From Ardenticatenaceae bacterium (GTDB lineage Bacteria > Chloroflexota > Anaerolineae > Promineifilales > Promineifilaceae), in contig JACKCC010000006.1 of NCBI GenBank assembly GCA_020634245.1, forward strand, positions 1 through 64,000: 64,000 bases of DNA. The letters run 5' to 3'. The notes under the pieces are model-generated. The model was not told the origin of the DNA. It ran no database searches and was given only the letters and a program-made list of their open reading frames with translations. Position 1 is the stretch's first letter, and every line of letters begins with the position of its first letter. Made by a program: the position numbers and the translations under genes. Of the stretch, positions 9,050-17,196 are shown in pieces.

Positions 9050-9655
9050 ATGTTCGATTCTTTACCTGATTTGCCATTAGAACGCCGCTGGCACAGCCAG
9101 ATTTTTCCCGGCCCGGTGGTGGTGGCGATTATTCAGCGGGAAACGGCCGTTGTTCACGACCCCCATTCAACCATCCCCCAATATTTACTGATTCGCCGCA
9201 ATGGGGATACATACAAAGGCAAATGGGCGCTGGTAGGCGGTAAGTGGGATTTTGGCGAGACATTGGTAACGGCCGTTGTCCGTGAAGTCAAAGAAGAAAC
9301 CGGTTTGGATGCTGATTTTCTGGCACTGCGCGGCCTGGTCAGCGAACGGCTGGCACCGCCTGATCCTAAAGGGCCAGCCGCTCATTTTCTCATTCTGGTA
9401 TGTGAACTGCTGGCCGAGGAAGGCGATGCCCGTGAACAAGGTGAAGGGGCAGTGGCCTGGTTCAGCCGTTCGGAAATTGACGCGCTGAATGAGCAAAACA
9501 GGATTATTCCCAGCGATTATATGATGATTCAGCATTTTGCCGGAGCCGGTCATATGGTTCCGCATGTTGAGGCAGAGATGGTGACGCATTTGGGCGACCG
9601 CCAGGAGCATCCCACCCACCTGGTTCGTTTTGAGCGCATGGATGGGTTGGTTTGA
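9050..9655 (+). CDS. Nudix hydrolase
   Basis: A 201-residue cytoplasmic hydrolase of nucleoside diphosphates linked to another moiety. The complete Nudix box lies at about residues 64-86: GKWDFGETL, then REVKEETGL, fitting G-x5-E-x7-REU-x-EE-x-GU. The start chosen is ATG 9050; an earlier in-frame start would only add repetitive AT-rich sequence. The extra ~60 residues before the box and the C-terminal ~110 residues resemble ADP-ribose/NADH pyrophosphatase-like Nudix proteins, but the substrate cannot be told. It lies 49 bases downstream of the NACHT gene and may be co-transcribed. A T-tailed hairpin follows it. Confidence 0.9.
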   Translation: MFDSLPDLPLERRWHSQIFPGPVVVAIIQRETAVVHDPHSTIPQYLLIRRNGDTYKGKWALVGGKWDFGETLVTAVVREVKEETGLDADFLALRGLVSERLAPPDPKGPAAHFLILVCELLAEEGDAREQGEGAVAWFSRSEIDALNEQNRIIPSDYMMIQHFAGAGHMVPHVEAEMVTHLGDRQEHPTHLVRFERMDGLV

Positions 9656-9659
9656 GAAC

Positions 9660-9687
9660 GGCCGTTGCCCGGTTAGACGGCTTTTTT
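9660..9687 (+). terminator. putative intrinsic terminator after the Nudix gene
   Basis: A short GC stem (GCCGT at 9661-9665 with ACGGC at 9677-9681) is followed by a run of six T at 9682-9687. It starts just after the stop at 9655, and the stem uses part of an ACGGCCGT octamer. Confidence 0.6.
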
Positions 9688-9694
9688 GAAATGT

Positions 9695-9757
9695 AGTGCC
9701 AGGCTATGGGCGGGGCAGGCTGGATCGCGTATTACTTGATGCCTTTTGCCTGGCACT
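9695..9757. repeat. inverted repeat of the GTGCCAGGCAC family (copy 1)
   Basis: AGTGCCAGGC at 9695-9704 is complementary to GCCTGGCACT at 9748-9757, with a 43-base spacer. Related intergenic inverted repeats occur at 16172-16204, 19314-19374 and 24149-24212. Confidence 0.7.
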
Positions 9758-9880
9758 GTGCAGAGCTATAAACAAATCTTCCGCATACTCTAAGAACGGT
9801 TTCTTATTGGCTGGCAGTAGATTCAGAATTAAAATAAAATTAACGTGGAAAATTTTTCAGACAACCGACGGTACCAACAA

Positions 9881-10972
9881 ATGGCTAGAATTTTAGTGAT
9901 AGATGATGATCGAATAATCCGTCAAACGTTATTAGACGGTTTAAGGTTGGCTGGTGAATATGAAGTGCTTCTAGCCGAGGATGGTTTTGAAGGAGTGGAA
10001 TTTGCTCGAAAGTACCATCCTGACCTGATCATTTGTGATGTAGAGATGCCTCGTTTAGATGGACATGGCGTTATTGGGCGGCTGCAAAAAGATCCTCATA
10101 CTGCTCGCATCCCCTTTATTTTCCTGACCGGTTATGGCGACCGGGGTTCTGTGCGCCAGGGTATGGCTTTGGGAGCTGACGATTACATTTCCAAGCCTTT
10201 CAAGGTTTCTGAATTGGTGGAGGCGGTAGAAACCCGATTAAAAAAAGTTTCGCAGCTTGAAATGCATTACGAACAAAAAATGGATGCCCTGCGGGACAGC
10301 ATTTTGTTAGCTCTGCCTCATGAATTACGAACGCCATTATCTTTGATCATCGGGTTTGGGGAAGTTCTGTCGAAGCAGGGGCATGAGTTACCGGATGAAA
10401 AAATTCGTTCTTTGGCTCAAACAATTACCCGTTCCGGCCGCCGGCTCCATCACTTGTTTGAAAATTATATTATTTACGCCCAGATTGAGCTGCTGATGAC
10501 TGAGCCAGACCGTGTGGAACGGCTGCGGTTTTTCCGTGAAGCTACACCGGTTTCTCTGGTTGAAAGAGTGGTTGAGGAGCAGAAGCAGCAGAACGGCCGT
10601 TGCGCACAAGTGTCGGTCAATTCAGATGATTTGATGCTGCCCATCTCCAGCGACAATTTGAAGAAAATCTTTACTGAGTTGATTGATAACGCTTTCAAAT
10701 TTTCACCTGATGATTCGATGGTCTCCATCCTGCTGGAACGGGATGACAAGACTTTTGTATTTCAGGTGAGCAATGAGGGGCGGGGAATGACCCCGGAACA
10801 GATTGAAGGTGTTGGGATGTACATGCAGTTTGAGCGTAAGATTCACGAGCAGCAGGGCACCGGTATGGGGTTAATCATTGCCAAACGGCTGACCGAACTG
10901 TATGGCGGTTCTTTGATGATTGAGAGTACACCGGGCGAGAAGACGATGGTAACCGTCTCCCTGCCATCTTAA
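9881..10972 (+). CDS. response-regulator receiver fused to histidine kinase
   Basis: A 363-residue soluble hybrid with the receiver placed first. The receiver has the acidic pocket DDD at 8-10, phosphoacceptor Asp53 in LIICDVEMPR, and Lys106 in the KPF motif. The kinase follows: a HisKA H-box with His147 in ALPHELRTP, then the HATPase with N-box NAFKFSP, G1 GRGMTPEQ and G2 GTGMGLIIAKRL. No transmembrane segment or periplasmic sensor is present, so the signal probably arrives by phosphotransfer to the receiver. The start is ATG 9881, where the receiver strand begins; a GTG 36 bases upstream is possible, and neither has a clear ribosome-binding site. No output regulator is adjacent. The gene converges on the GAF gene with an 8-base gap. 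Confidence 0.9.
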   Translation: MARILVIDDDRIIRQTLLDGLRLAGEYEVLLAEDGFEGVEFARKYHPDLIICDVEMPRLDGHGVIGRLQKDPHTARIPFIFLTGYGDRGSVRQGMALGADDYISKPFKVSELVEAVETRLKKVSQLEMHYEQKMDALRDSILLALPHELRTPLSLIIGFGEVLSKQGHELPDEKIRSLAQTITRSGRRLHHLFENYIIYAQIELLMTEPDRVERLRFFREATPVSLVERVVEEQKQQNGRCAQVSVNSDDLMLPISSDNLKKIFTELIDNAFKFSPDDSMVSILLERDDKTFVFQVSNEGRGMTPEQIEGVGMYMQFERKIHEQQGTGMGLIIAKRLTELYGGSLMIESTPGEKTMVTVSLPS

Positions 10973-10980
10973 CGGTTTGA

Positions 10981-11613
10981 TTAATCGAGCTGCGTGGGGG
11001 GAACGGCCGTAACCACCTTAGACATATTCGTAATCGCCGCCGCTGCTAACTGTGCCACCACACCCAATAAAGCCAGGTCCCCCTCGCTAAACGTTTCACC
11101 ATCCAGCTTGTTGAGCGCCTGAATCACCCCCAATACATTATCGGCGTAAACAATGGGCACAGACACCATCGAGTAGGTTCGGAAACTAAAATCTTGGTCA
11201 ACGGCTGGCGAAAAGCGGGGGTCAAAATGGGCATCATCCACGATTACCGCTTCCCGGTTGGCCGCTACCCAGCCGGCAATCCCTTCACCCAAGGCCATTC
11301 GATGGCCGGTCAATTTTTCCCGCACATCACCAAAAACGACGACAAACACCAGCTCATCCGTTTCTTCGTCTACCAGCAGCAGTGAACCGGCCCCGGCATT
11401 AATGCTAGCCAGTGCTGACGCCAAAATGCGGTCAAGTAGCCCCATCACATTTGTTTGCTCGGAGACGCTGGCAGCTACTTCCTGCAAAGCGCGCAAAGCG
11501 TCCAAAACATCATGCAGCATTTCTACCTCGCGCATTAATGCTTCGTTGTCTGCTTTTAGCTGGATATTTTGTAGCTGGACAAAGCGTAATAATTCACGGC
11601 AATCACTGCTCAT
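10981..11613 (-). CDS. GAF-domain sensor protein
   Basis: A 210-residue protein with a short N-terminal coiled coil (LQNIQLKADNEALMREVEMLHDVLDAL) followed by one GAF domain at about 50-195 (GAGSLLLVDEETDELVFV, GEGIAGWVA, SVPIVYADNVLGVIQALNK). GAF domains bind small ligands such as cyclic nucleotides, tetrapyrroles or haem. No chromophore cysteine in a typical bilin motif is evident, and no output domain is attached, so it probably acts through a partner. The convergent receiver-kinase 8 bases away is an obvious candidate by proximity only. Confidence 0.85.
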   Translation of the reverse strand: MSSDCRELLRFVQLQNIQLKADNEALMREVEMLHDVLDALRALQEVAASVSEQTNVMGLLDRILASALASINAGAGSLLLVDEETDELVFVVVFGDVREKLTGHRMALGEGIAGWVAANREAVIVDDAHFDPRFSPAVDQDFSFRTYSMVSVPIVYADNVLGVIQALNKLDGETFSEGDLALLGVVAQLAAAAITNMSKVVTAVPPTQLD

Positions 11614-11698
11614 GATTCACTCCTGTCATGGTAATCTTGCGGCCAAATAAAGTATAACATAATCCACAAAACCGGGTGTGAGAAAATAATTGAGCTAC

Positions 11699-11774
11699 CT
11701 TCCCGGAAGCTGGTAAGTTGTTCACTGAACGAGCGCGGCCCGGCCCAAAATCGCCCAATTCAGCTTCCGGGAAG
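11699..11774. repeat. inverted repeat of the TTCCCGGAA family (copy 1)
   Basis: Fourteen-base perfectly complementary arms lie at 11699-11712 (CTTCCCGGAAGCTG) and 11761-11774, with a 48-base spacer. They sit between the divergent GAF and amidotransferase genes, and a T-run follows the right arm on the plus strand. A second member with the same core lies at 45028-45089. Confidence 0.75.
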
Positions 11775-11861
11775 TTTTTGTGTTGGTATGTTTTCTTGAG
11801 GGGAAACGGCCGTCTTGTTACAATCCGTCCACAATCCACACAACGAGGTTCAATAATACGC

Positions 11862-12587
11862 ATGACAGTAAAAATTCTCCTGCTTCAGGCTCGCCACGCC
11901 GATGACGATGCTCGTCTGGAAGAGCACAGTTCTTTCGCCAATATGGCCGGAGTCGCCGACACTCAGGTTATCCCGTATGGTTTGCTGGCCAGTACACCCT
12001 CCCTGGCCGATGTGCGCCGATATGATGCCCTGATGGTCGGCGGCAGCGGCGATTATTATGTTTCCAAAGGGAATTTGCCCAATTTTCAGGCGGTTTTGGG
12101 CCTTTTGGCCGATGTGGTTGCAGTGGGGCAGCCAATGTTTGCTTCCTGTTTTGGTTTCCAACTGCTGGTTTCTGCTCTGGGCGGCGAGATTGTGTATGAT
12201 GCCCACCACGCCGAGGTGGGGACTTATGATGTGACTTTGACGGAAAACGGCCGTTCCGATGACCTCTTCAATTTCCTCCCCGATACCTTTCGTGCCCAAC
12301 TGGGCCGCAAGGACCGGGCTTCCCGGCTGCCGGATGGTGTGCTGCATCTGGCCAGCAGCGAGAATGCGCCATTTCAGGCCCTGTGCGTGCCCGGCAAACC
12401 GATTTGGGCCACGCAGTTCCACCCCGAACTGACTAAAGCGACCAATTTGGCCCGGTTCAAACGGTACATGACCGGCTACGCTTCCATCATGGATGAGGTT
12501 GAGGTGGAAAAAACGTTGGCCCGCTTTGATGAAAGCCCCGAAGCCAATCAGCTTATCGGCCGTTTCATGCAGCTCGTTTTCGGTTGA
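11862..12587 (+). CDS. class I glutamine amidotransferase-like protein
   Basis: A 241-residue stand-alone GATase1 domain. The catalytic triad is visible: Cys96 in the nucleophile elbow FASCFGFQLL, and His187 and Glu189 in TQFHPEL. The domain resembles the glutaminase part of GMP synthase and the solo GATase1 proteins that release ammonia from glutamine or hydrolyse gamma-glutamyl bonds. No synthetase partner gene is adjacent, so the acceptor is unknown. The start is ATG 11862; no strong ribosome-binding site is seen. Its last 23 bases overlap the convergent methyltransferase gene. Confidence 0.88.
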   Translation: MTVKILLLQARHADDDARLEEHSSFANMAGVADTQVIPYGLLASTPSLADVRRYDALMVGGSGDYYVSKGNLPNFQAVLGLLADVVAVGQPMFASCFGFQLLVSALGGEIVYDAHHAEVGTYDVTLTENGRSDDLFNFLPDTFRAQLGRKDRASRLPDGVLHLASSENAPFQALCVPGKPIWATQFHPELTKATNLARFKRYMTGYASIMDEVEVEKTLARFDESPEANQLIGRFMQLVFG

Positions 12588-13071
12588 GCCATTTGATTAT
12601 TCCCCACAAAAAATTAAAGCGAGGTACACGGCGGCAATAGGCGTCGTAGTCAGCTCCCATTTGCTGCTGGCAGAAACGTTCTTCCTGAATAGATTGCAGA
12701 TAAAAGAAGATGCAGGCCAGAAAGGTGGCAACGGCCGTTACTCCATGCCAGTTCAGCAGCGCCAATCCCAGATTCAAGAGCACATACCCCACGTATTGCG
12801 GATGGCGTACGATGGCATACACGCCGCGATCGACCACTTTGGTTGTGTGGACGAAACTTTTCCCCGATTCCACGCAGCCAAATTTATTGAGGTAATAAAA
12901 CGGCGCGAACATGAACAGTAGGGAAAGGGGTACGGCCGTTACACCCGCCACCTTCAATAAAAGCGTTTCGTGGGATCTGATTACCTGGCTGCTGACGAGC
13001 AAAACAATAGTGGCAGCGGCTCCCAAAGCAAAGTAAACATTGGGTCGATTGGACTCGCTTTCATGGCTCAT
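12565..13071 (-). CDS. isoprenylcysteine carboxyl methyltransferase (ICMT/PEMT)-family membrane protein
   Basis: A 168-residue integral membrane protein with about four hydrophobic segments. The C-terminal signature is RHPQYVGYVLLNLG and EERFCQQQMGADYDAYCRRVPRF, the SAM- and substrate-binding core shared by ICMT and phospholipid methyltransferases. In bacteria this family includes methyltransferases and reductase-like enzymes of unknown substrate, so only the family is called. The 3' ends of this gene and the amidotransferase gene overlap convergently by 23 bases, which may give antisense interference. Confidence 0.85.
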   Translation of the reverse strand: MSHESESNRPNVYFALGAAATIVLLVSSQVIRSHETLLLKVAGVTAVPLSLLFMFAPFYYLNKFGCVESGKSFVHTTKVVDRGVYAIVRHPQYVGYVLLNLGLALLNWHGVTAVATFLACIFFYLQSIQEERFCQQQMGADYDAYCRRVPRFNFLWGIIKWLNRKRAA

Positions 13072-13134
13072 TTTTTGATTATACCAGAGAATTTAGTGCT
13101 TGAAGGTACGGCCGTTTTCCCTTAATCTATAGCC

Positions 13135-14925
13135 ATGAAAACGGGCAGCAGGTTCGGAGCCGGTCCGCCCCCCTATCTCAAAGAGCGCTACCGCCTGGTA
13201 GAATGGGTGGGCGAAGGCAGCATGGGCGTCGTTTATCGTGCCCACGATGAAACGCTGGATCGCCAGGTGGCGATTAAATTTTTGCCGCCCGGCCACGTCA
13301 GCGGCAGTGAGGCCAGCGACCGTTTTCTGCGCGAAGCCCGGGCGGTGGCCCGTCTTTCCCACCCCAACATCATGACCTTGTTTGACGTTGATCGGGAAGA
13401 TGGCTGGTTTTATCTGGTGCTGGAATATATCCCCGGCCATGATTTGCACACCATTTTGACCCAAAAGCAAGCGCCGCTGCCATTAAACGAGGCTTTGTCG
13501 GTTGTTCGCGGGACATTGGCGGCGCTGGGTTACGCCCACAATCAGGGCATCATCCATCGTGACCTCAAGCCGGAAAATATCATGCTGACGCCGGACGGCC
13601 GTATCAAAGTGACTGATTTTGGCTTGGCACAGGTGCAAAACGAGGTGCGGGTTACACCGGCGGGAGCGCTATTAGGCACAGTGTTGTATCTGGCCCCGGA
13701 GCTGATCGTTGGGCAGCCGGCGACGGCAGCCAGCGATTTATATGCCGTCGGCGGTATTTTGTATGAACTGCTTACTGCCCGGCCGCCATTTCCCGGTGAC
13801 CAGATAACGGCCGTTCTCATCAAAACCCTCAACGAATCGGTCATACCCCCCAGCCAGATCAATCCAACCATCCCGACGGCCATCGAAAATGTCATCCTCA
13901 AACTGCTGGCCAAGGAGCCTAACGGCCGTTTCCAATCGGCTGATGAGGTGCTGGCGGAACTGCCGGTTGACCCGGTTATCTCATCGCATCCTGAGCAAAC
14001 GTCATCCGCTTCATCTCTGGTTGCGCGTATTGTTCGGGTTTCGTCTACGGCCGTTCCTCTACCCAAACCACCACTTGAAGAGGCGGAATCACTGCCTGGT
14101 TTGCTCATGGCCGCCGCGTTGGAGGATACGGCCGTTGCCCTGGAATCGGAGCGCCGCCGCCTGGCCGCACTGCTCCAGGAAAGCATTATCGAGCCGTTAA
14201 CCCTTCTCCTTTCCCAGGCCAGTGTGTACGAACAAACGATGGGGGCCAATCCGACGGCGCACATGGCCGTTTCCGTCTTGATGACGTTGACGCGGCAGGT
14301 GTTACAGCAGGCGCGCGATTTGGAAAACAATTTGCATCCGACTCTTCTGGAAACACTGGGATTGGAACCGGCGCTGGAAGCGTTGGCCAATCAGGAGATG
14401 CGGACGCATGGCGTTCAAATCAAACTCTATTTGCGCCGTTTACCGGAGCGACTGCCACCAGCAGTTGAGTTGGTTTTGTTCCGGGTGACTCAGGCGGCGC
14501 TGATTCAGGCCGTCAAGCAGGCGCACGCAACGGAAATGGCCATCGATTTGGAACAGCAGGATGGGCGTTTGGTGTATCGTTTTGGCGATAACGGCCGTTT
14601 CCCTTTCCCCGACGATTTTTTTGCTTCAATTCGGCCTCGTGTTGCCGGATTGGGCGGCGTGGTGGAGATGGCCGAGGATGGGCGCGGGTTTGTAATTCGG
14701 TTTGGTCTGGCAGCGGCCGTTGACCTGACCCCGCGCGAAATGAATGTGATTCAACTGCTGACCGAAGGGTTGAGCAACAAAGAAATCGCCCTGATCCTGT
14801 CCGTCAGTCCGCGCACGGTTAACTTCCATCTGGACAATATTTATTCCAAACTGGGAGTTGGTTCGCGCACGGAAGCGGCCGTTTACGCCCTGCGGCAGGG
14901 CTGGGTGCGGAAGAGCGAGAGCTAG
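13135..14925 (+). CDS. Ser/Thr protein kinase fused to degenerate histidine-kinase module and LuxR-type HTH
   Basis: A 596-residue soluble protein with three parts. Residues ~18-280 form a Hanks-type kinase with Gly loop GEGSMGVV, Lys48 in VAIKF, HRDLKPEN at 141-148 and DFG at 161, so it is catalytically complete. Residues ~325-525 resemble the NarL-partner histidine-kinase core (LHPTLLETLGLEPALEAL, then a HATPase-like region ending GDNGRFPFP), but the H-box has Gln where His is expected (ALLQESIIEPL) and the N-box is degenerate. Residues ~531-596 are a LuxR/FixJ helix-turn-helix (LTPREMNVIQLLTEGLSNKE). A kinase that carries its own DNA-binding domain suggests one-component control of transcription by phosphorylation. 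It is not in an operon, and the gene ends in a perfect hairpin. Confidence 0.9.
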   Translation: MKTGSRFGAGPPPYLKERYRLVEWVGEGSMGVVYRAHDETLDRQVAIKFLPPGHVSGSEASDRFLREARAVARLSHPNIMTLFDVDREDGWFYLVLEYIPGHDLHTILTQKQAPLPLNEALSVVRGTLAALGYAHNQGIIHRDLKPENIMLTPDGRIKVTDFGLAQVQNEVRVTPAGALLGTVLYLAPELIVGQPATAASDLYAVGGILYELLTARPPFPGDQITAVLIKTLNESVIPPSQINPTIPTAIENVILKLLAKEPNGRFQSADEVLAELPVDPVISSHPEQTSSASSLVARIVRVSSTAVPLPKPPLEEAESLPGLLMAAALEDTAVALESERRRLAALLQESIIEPLTLLLSQASVYEQTMGANPTAHMAVSVLMTLTRQVLQQARDLENNLHPTLLETLGLEPALEALANQEMRTHGVQIKLYLRRLPERLPPAVELVLFRVTQAALIQAVKQAHATEMAIDLEQQDGRLVYRFGDNGRFPFPDDFFASIRPRVAGLGGVVEMAEDGRGFVIRFGLAAAVDLTPREMNVIQLLTEGLSNKEIALILSVSPRTVNFHLDNIYSKLGVGSRTEAAVYALRQGWVRKSES

Positions 14926-14957
14926 AGGAAGAAAGATTATCCTCTAGCTCTCGCTCT
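14912..14957. terminator. perfect 18-bp hairpin spanning the kinase stop codon
   Basis: AGAGCGAGAGCTAGAGGA at 14912-14929 is perfectly complementary to 14940-14957, with a 10-base loop. The TAG stop (14923-14925) lies within the left arm. There is no strong T-tract after it, so it may stabilise the mRNA end rather than act as a classical terminator. Confidence 0.7.
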
Positions 14958-15077
14958 ATAATCTAGCTTACCTGTCTAAATGACCAGGGCAAAACCCGTC
15001 AATTACCCGTTCTGCGACATGCCGGGTTCGTGTTACAAAGTAAGCATGAATCCCAATCATGTTGTAAGGAGATAAAA

Positions 15078-16163
15078 ATGAACGCAGAAAAAGTGATGAA
15101 AGCCTTAAGTCCATTAAAGCCATACATGGATGACCCAAATGTTTCGGAAATCCTGATTGATGGCTATGACAAGATTTATATCGAAGAAATGGGCCGGTTC
15201 AAAGACCTGCCGACGCCGTTTGAAAACGAAGCGCAGTTGATGGATTTCATCAACAACGTCGCCGCCGCATTAGATCGCCAGCCCGACGAGTCGAAATTTA
15301 TGATTGACTCTCGCCTGCCGGACAATTCGCGCATCAATATTGTGCTGCCGCCGGTGGCCATTTTGGGGCCATCACTGGTCATTCGTCGGTTTTCCGTGCG
15401 GTCATTCACCTTTGAAGATTTGATCCATTTTGGTTCCCTGAACGAGGCGCTTGTGGAATTCTTTAGGGCGTGTGTGCTGGGGCGGCTCAACATCGTTATG
15501 GCTGGCGGTACCGGTTCCGGGAAAACGGCCGTTCTCAATTTGCTCACTGGTTTGATTCCACCCAATGAGCGCATTGTCACCGTTGAAAACGCGGCCGAAC
15601 TCAATCCGCCGGGTACGCACAAGCGGGTCATTCGTTTGGAAAGTCAGCCGGGCGACGCCGGCGGCAAAGGGGTGGTCACGATGCGCGATCTGGTGCAAAA
15701 TGCGCTGCGGATGCGGCCGGATCGGCTCATCATCGGCGAGGTGCGCGGCGGGGAAGCAATTGACGTCATCCAGGCGATGAATACGGGTCACGATGGCAGT
15801 ATGTTTGCCATTCATGCCGGGAATCCGCGGGACGTGCTGGCCCGGTTGGAAGGGATGGTGGCCATGGCCATGCCTTCGCTGCCGCTATTGCAAGTGCGCC
15901 GGCAGATGGCTGCGGCCTTTGACCTCATCATTTACCAGGAGTGGCTGCGCGATGGGTCACGCAAGGTGATGCGCGTTTCGGAAGTGGTGGGGATGCAAGG
16001 GGACGAGGTGCTGCTGCAAGATATTTTCCGCTTTCAGGAGACGGGGATGGAGAACGGCCGTATCCAGGGCCAATTCCTTCCTACTGGCACAATCCCTACT
16101 TTTCTCAAGAAAATTCACGCCAGCGGAGTTGCTGTACCGATGAGTTTGTTCACGCCTCAATGA
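15078..16163 (+). CDS. CpaF/TadA-type secretion ATPase (orphan)
   Basis: A 361-residue hexameric-type ATPase of the type II/IV secretion superfamily. ATG 15078 follows AAGGAG with ideal spacing. The N-terminal domain (VSEILIDGYDKIYIEE, SRINIVLPPVA) is typical of CpaF; Walker A is GGTGSGKTAVL, the Asp-box region is RIVTVENAAEL, the Walker B region RLIIGEVRGGEA, and the His-box is GSMFAIHAGN. CpaF normally powers Tad pilus assembly or protein export at the inner membrane together with TadB, TadC, CpaE and pilin. None of these is adjacent, so the partner genes must lie elsewhere or this copy works alone. Confidence 0.9.
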   Translation: MNAEKVMKALSPLKPYMDDPNVSEILIDGYDKIYIEEMGRFKDLPTPFENEAQLMDFINNVAAALDRQPDESKFMIDSRLPDNSRINIVLPPVAILGPSLVIRRFSVRSFTFEDLIHFGSLNEALVEFFRACVLGRLNIVMAGGTGSGKTAVLNLLTGLIPPNERIVTVENAAELNPPGTHKRVIRLESQPGDAGGKGVVTMRDLVQNALRMRPDRLIIGEVRGGEAIDVIQAMNTGHDGSMFAIHAGNPRDVLARLEGMVAMAMPSLPLLQVRRQMAAAFDLIIYQEWLRDGSRKVMRVSEVVGMQGDEVLLQDIFRFQETGMENGRIQGQFLPTGTIPTFLKKIHASGVAVPMSLFTPQ

Positions 16164-16171
16164 TGCGAATC

Positions 16172-16204
16172 AGGTGACAGGCACTTCGAAAGTGCCTGTC
16201 ACCT
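16172..16204. repeat. compact hairpin related to the GTGCCAGGCAC family (copy 2); likely bidirectional terminator
   Basis: Fifteen-base perfect arms (AGGTGACAGGCACTT at 16172-16186, complement at 16190-16204) enclose a 3-base loop. It lies between the convergent cpaF-like and glutaminyl cyclotransferase genes, starting 9 bases after the former's stop. Confidence 0.75.
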
Positions 16205-16209
16205 CAAAA

Positions 16210-17196
16210 TTACTCTACGGGAACCAATTCAATCTCATATAATTGAGGCCACCATTTCCCGGTAACAAACAACCGATTAGTCTCTTTATCGAAGGCAATA
16301 CCGTTTAAGACGTCCCATTCTTGTGTAACAAGCGTCAAATCAAGTAATCCTTGTAGATCAATCCATCCTATGACATTTCCAGTGTCTGGATTAATGCGAA
16401 CAATGAAGTTGGTTCGCCAGACATTGGCGTAAATTTCCCCATTGACATATTCGAGTTCGTTAAGCAGATAGACAGGGTTTTGTTGAGAGTCCATAACCGC
16501 TACTTGGCCGATTTCTGCCAAACTTTTTGGATCTAAAAAGTGCAGAGTATTAGTGCCATCGCTCATGATTAATCGATTGCCATCATGGGTAATGCCCCAG
16601 CCTTCAGTGGGATAATTCCAGGTGCCCAATAATTCGAAGTTGTCTGGCTGATAAATAAACCCTGTATTTTGTCGCCAGGTTAATTGGTAAAGGCGGTCAT
16701 TGAGAATTGTGATCCCTTCGCCGAAATATTTTTCTTCCAAATGTAACTCGCGAATAATTTGGCCAGATTCCAAGTCAACTTCGCGTAGAGTCGATTCTCC
16801 ATTTAGTCCCGTGCCCTCATATAATATGCCATCCTCATAAATTAGCCCTTGAGTAAAAGCATTAGGATCATGGGGATAAGCATTGATTATTTTATATGTG
16901 TAACTGGGAACGGCCGTATCCGGCACAATCTCTGGTAAGTCCAGAAAGGGTACAAATACTGCTGTTGGCATTGATGAAGGGTCCCATGTGGCCACCGGAT
17001 ACGGATCGACAGTCGGTGCCGGAACTGGCCCCGGATAACCCGCCGTCGTTGCGGTTGCTTCCGGAGCCGGATAAGACTCGGTTGGCGCTGCCGAGGGCGT
17101 TGTTGTGGCTGGCAACGCCGTCGGTGTTAGTGTGGGCGTTTGGGTACAGGCAGTCAATAATGTCAAAAGTAGGATAAGTTTGATGGTTGTTTTCAT
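16210..17196 (-). CDS. glutaminyl-peptide cyclotransferase, lipoprotein
   Basis: A 328-residue exported protein. The N-terminus is a lipoprotein signal with lipobox LLTAC at about residue 16, followed by a ~75-residue Thr/Pro/Tyr-rich linker. The mature domain is a five-bladed beta-propeller of the plant/bacterial glutaminyl cyclase type (FTQGLIYEDGILYEGTGLNGES, EGWGITHDG, LNELEYVNGEIYANVW, LNGIAF). Such enzymes cyclise N-terminal glutamine to pyroglutamate and protect exported proteins from aminopeptidases. It should face the outside, anchored by lipid. Its ATG overlaps the stop of the upstream channel-like gene (ATGA at 17193-17196), indicating translational coupling. Confidence 0.9.
   Translation of the reverse strand: MKTTIKLILLLTLLTACTQTPTLTPTALPATTTPSAAPTESYPAPEATATTAGYPGPVPAPTVDPYPVATWDPSSMPTAVFVPFLDLPEIVPDTAVPSYTYKIINAYPHDPNAFTQGLIYEDGILYEGTGLNGESTLREVDLESGQIIRELHLEEKYFGEGITILNDRLYQLTWRQNTGFIYQPDNFELLGTWNYPTEGWGITHDGNRLIMSDGTNTLHFLDPKSLAEIGQVAVMDSQQNPVYLLNELEYVNGEIYANVWRTNFIVRINPDTGNVIGWIDLQGLLDLTLVTQEWDVLNGIAFDKETNRLFVTGKWWPQLYEIELVPVE

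Noticed and set aside
11850..12422. 190-codon minus-strand frame opposite the amidotransferase
   Set aside because: No family resemblance, while the plus strand shows a full catalytic triad.
13542..14390. 282-codon minus-strand frame opposite the kinase gene
   Set aside because: Ser/Arg-rich translation typical of an antisense shadow; the plus strand has an intact kinase.
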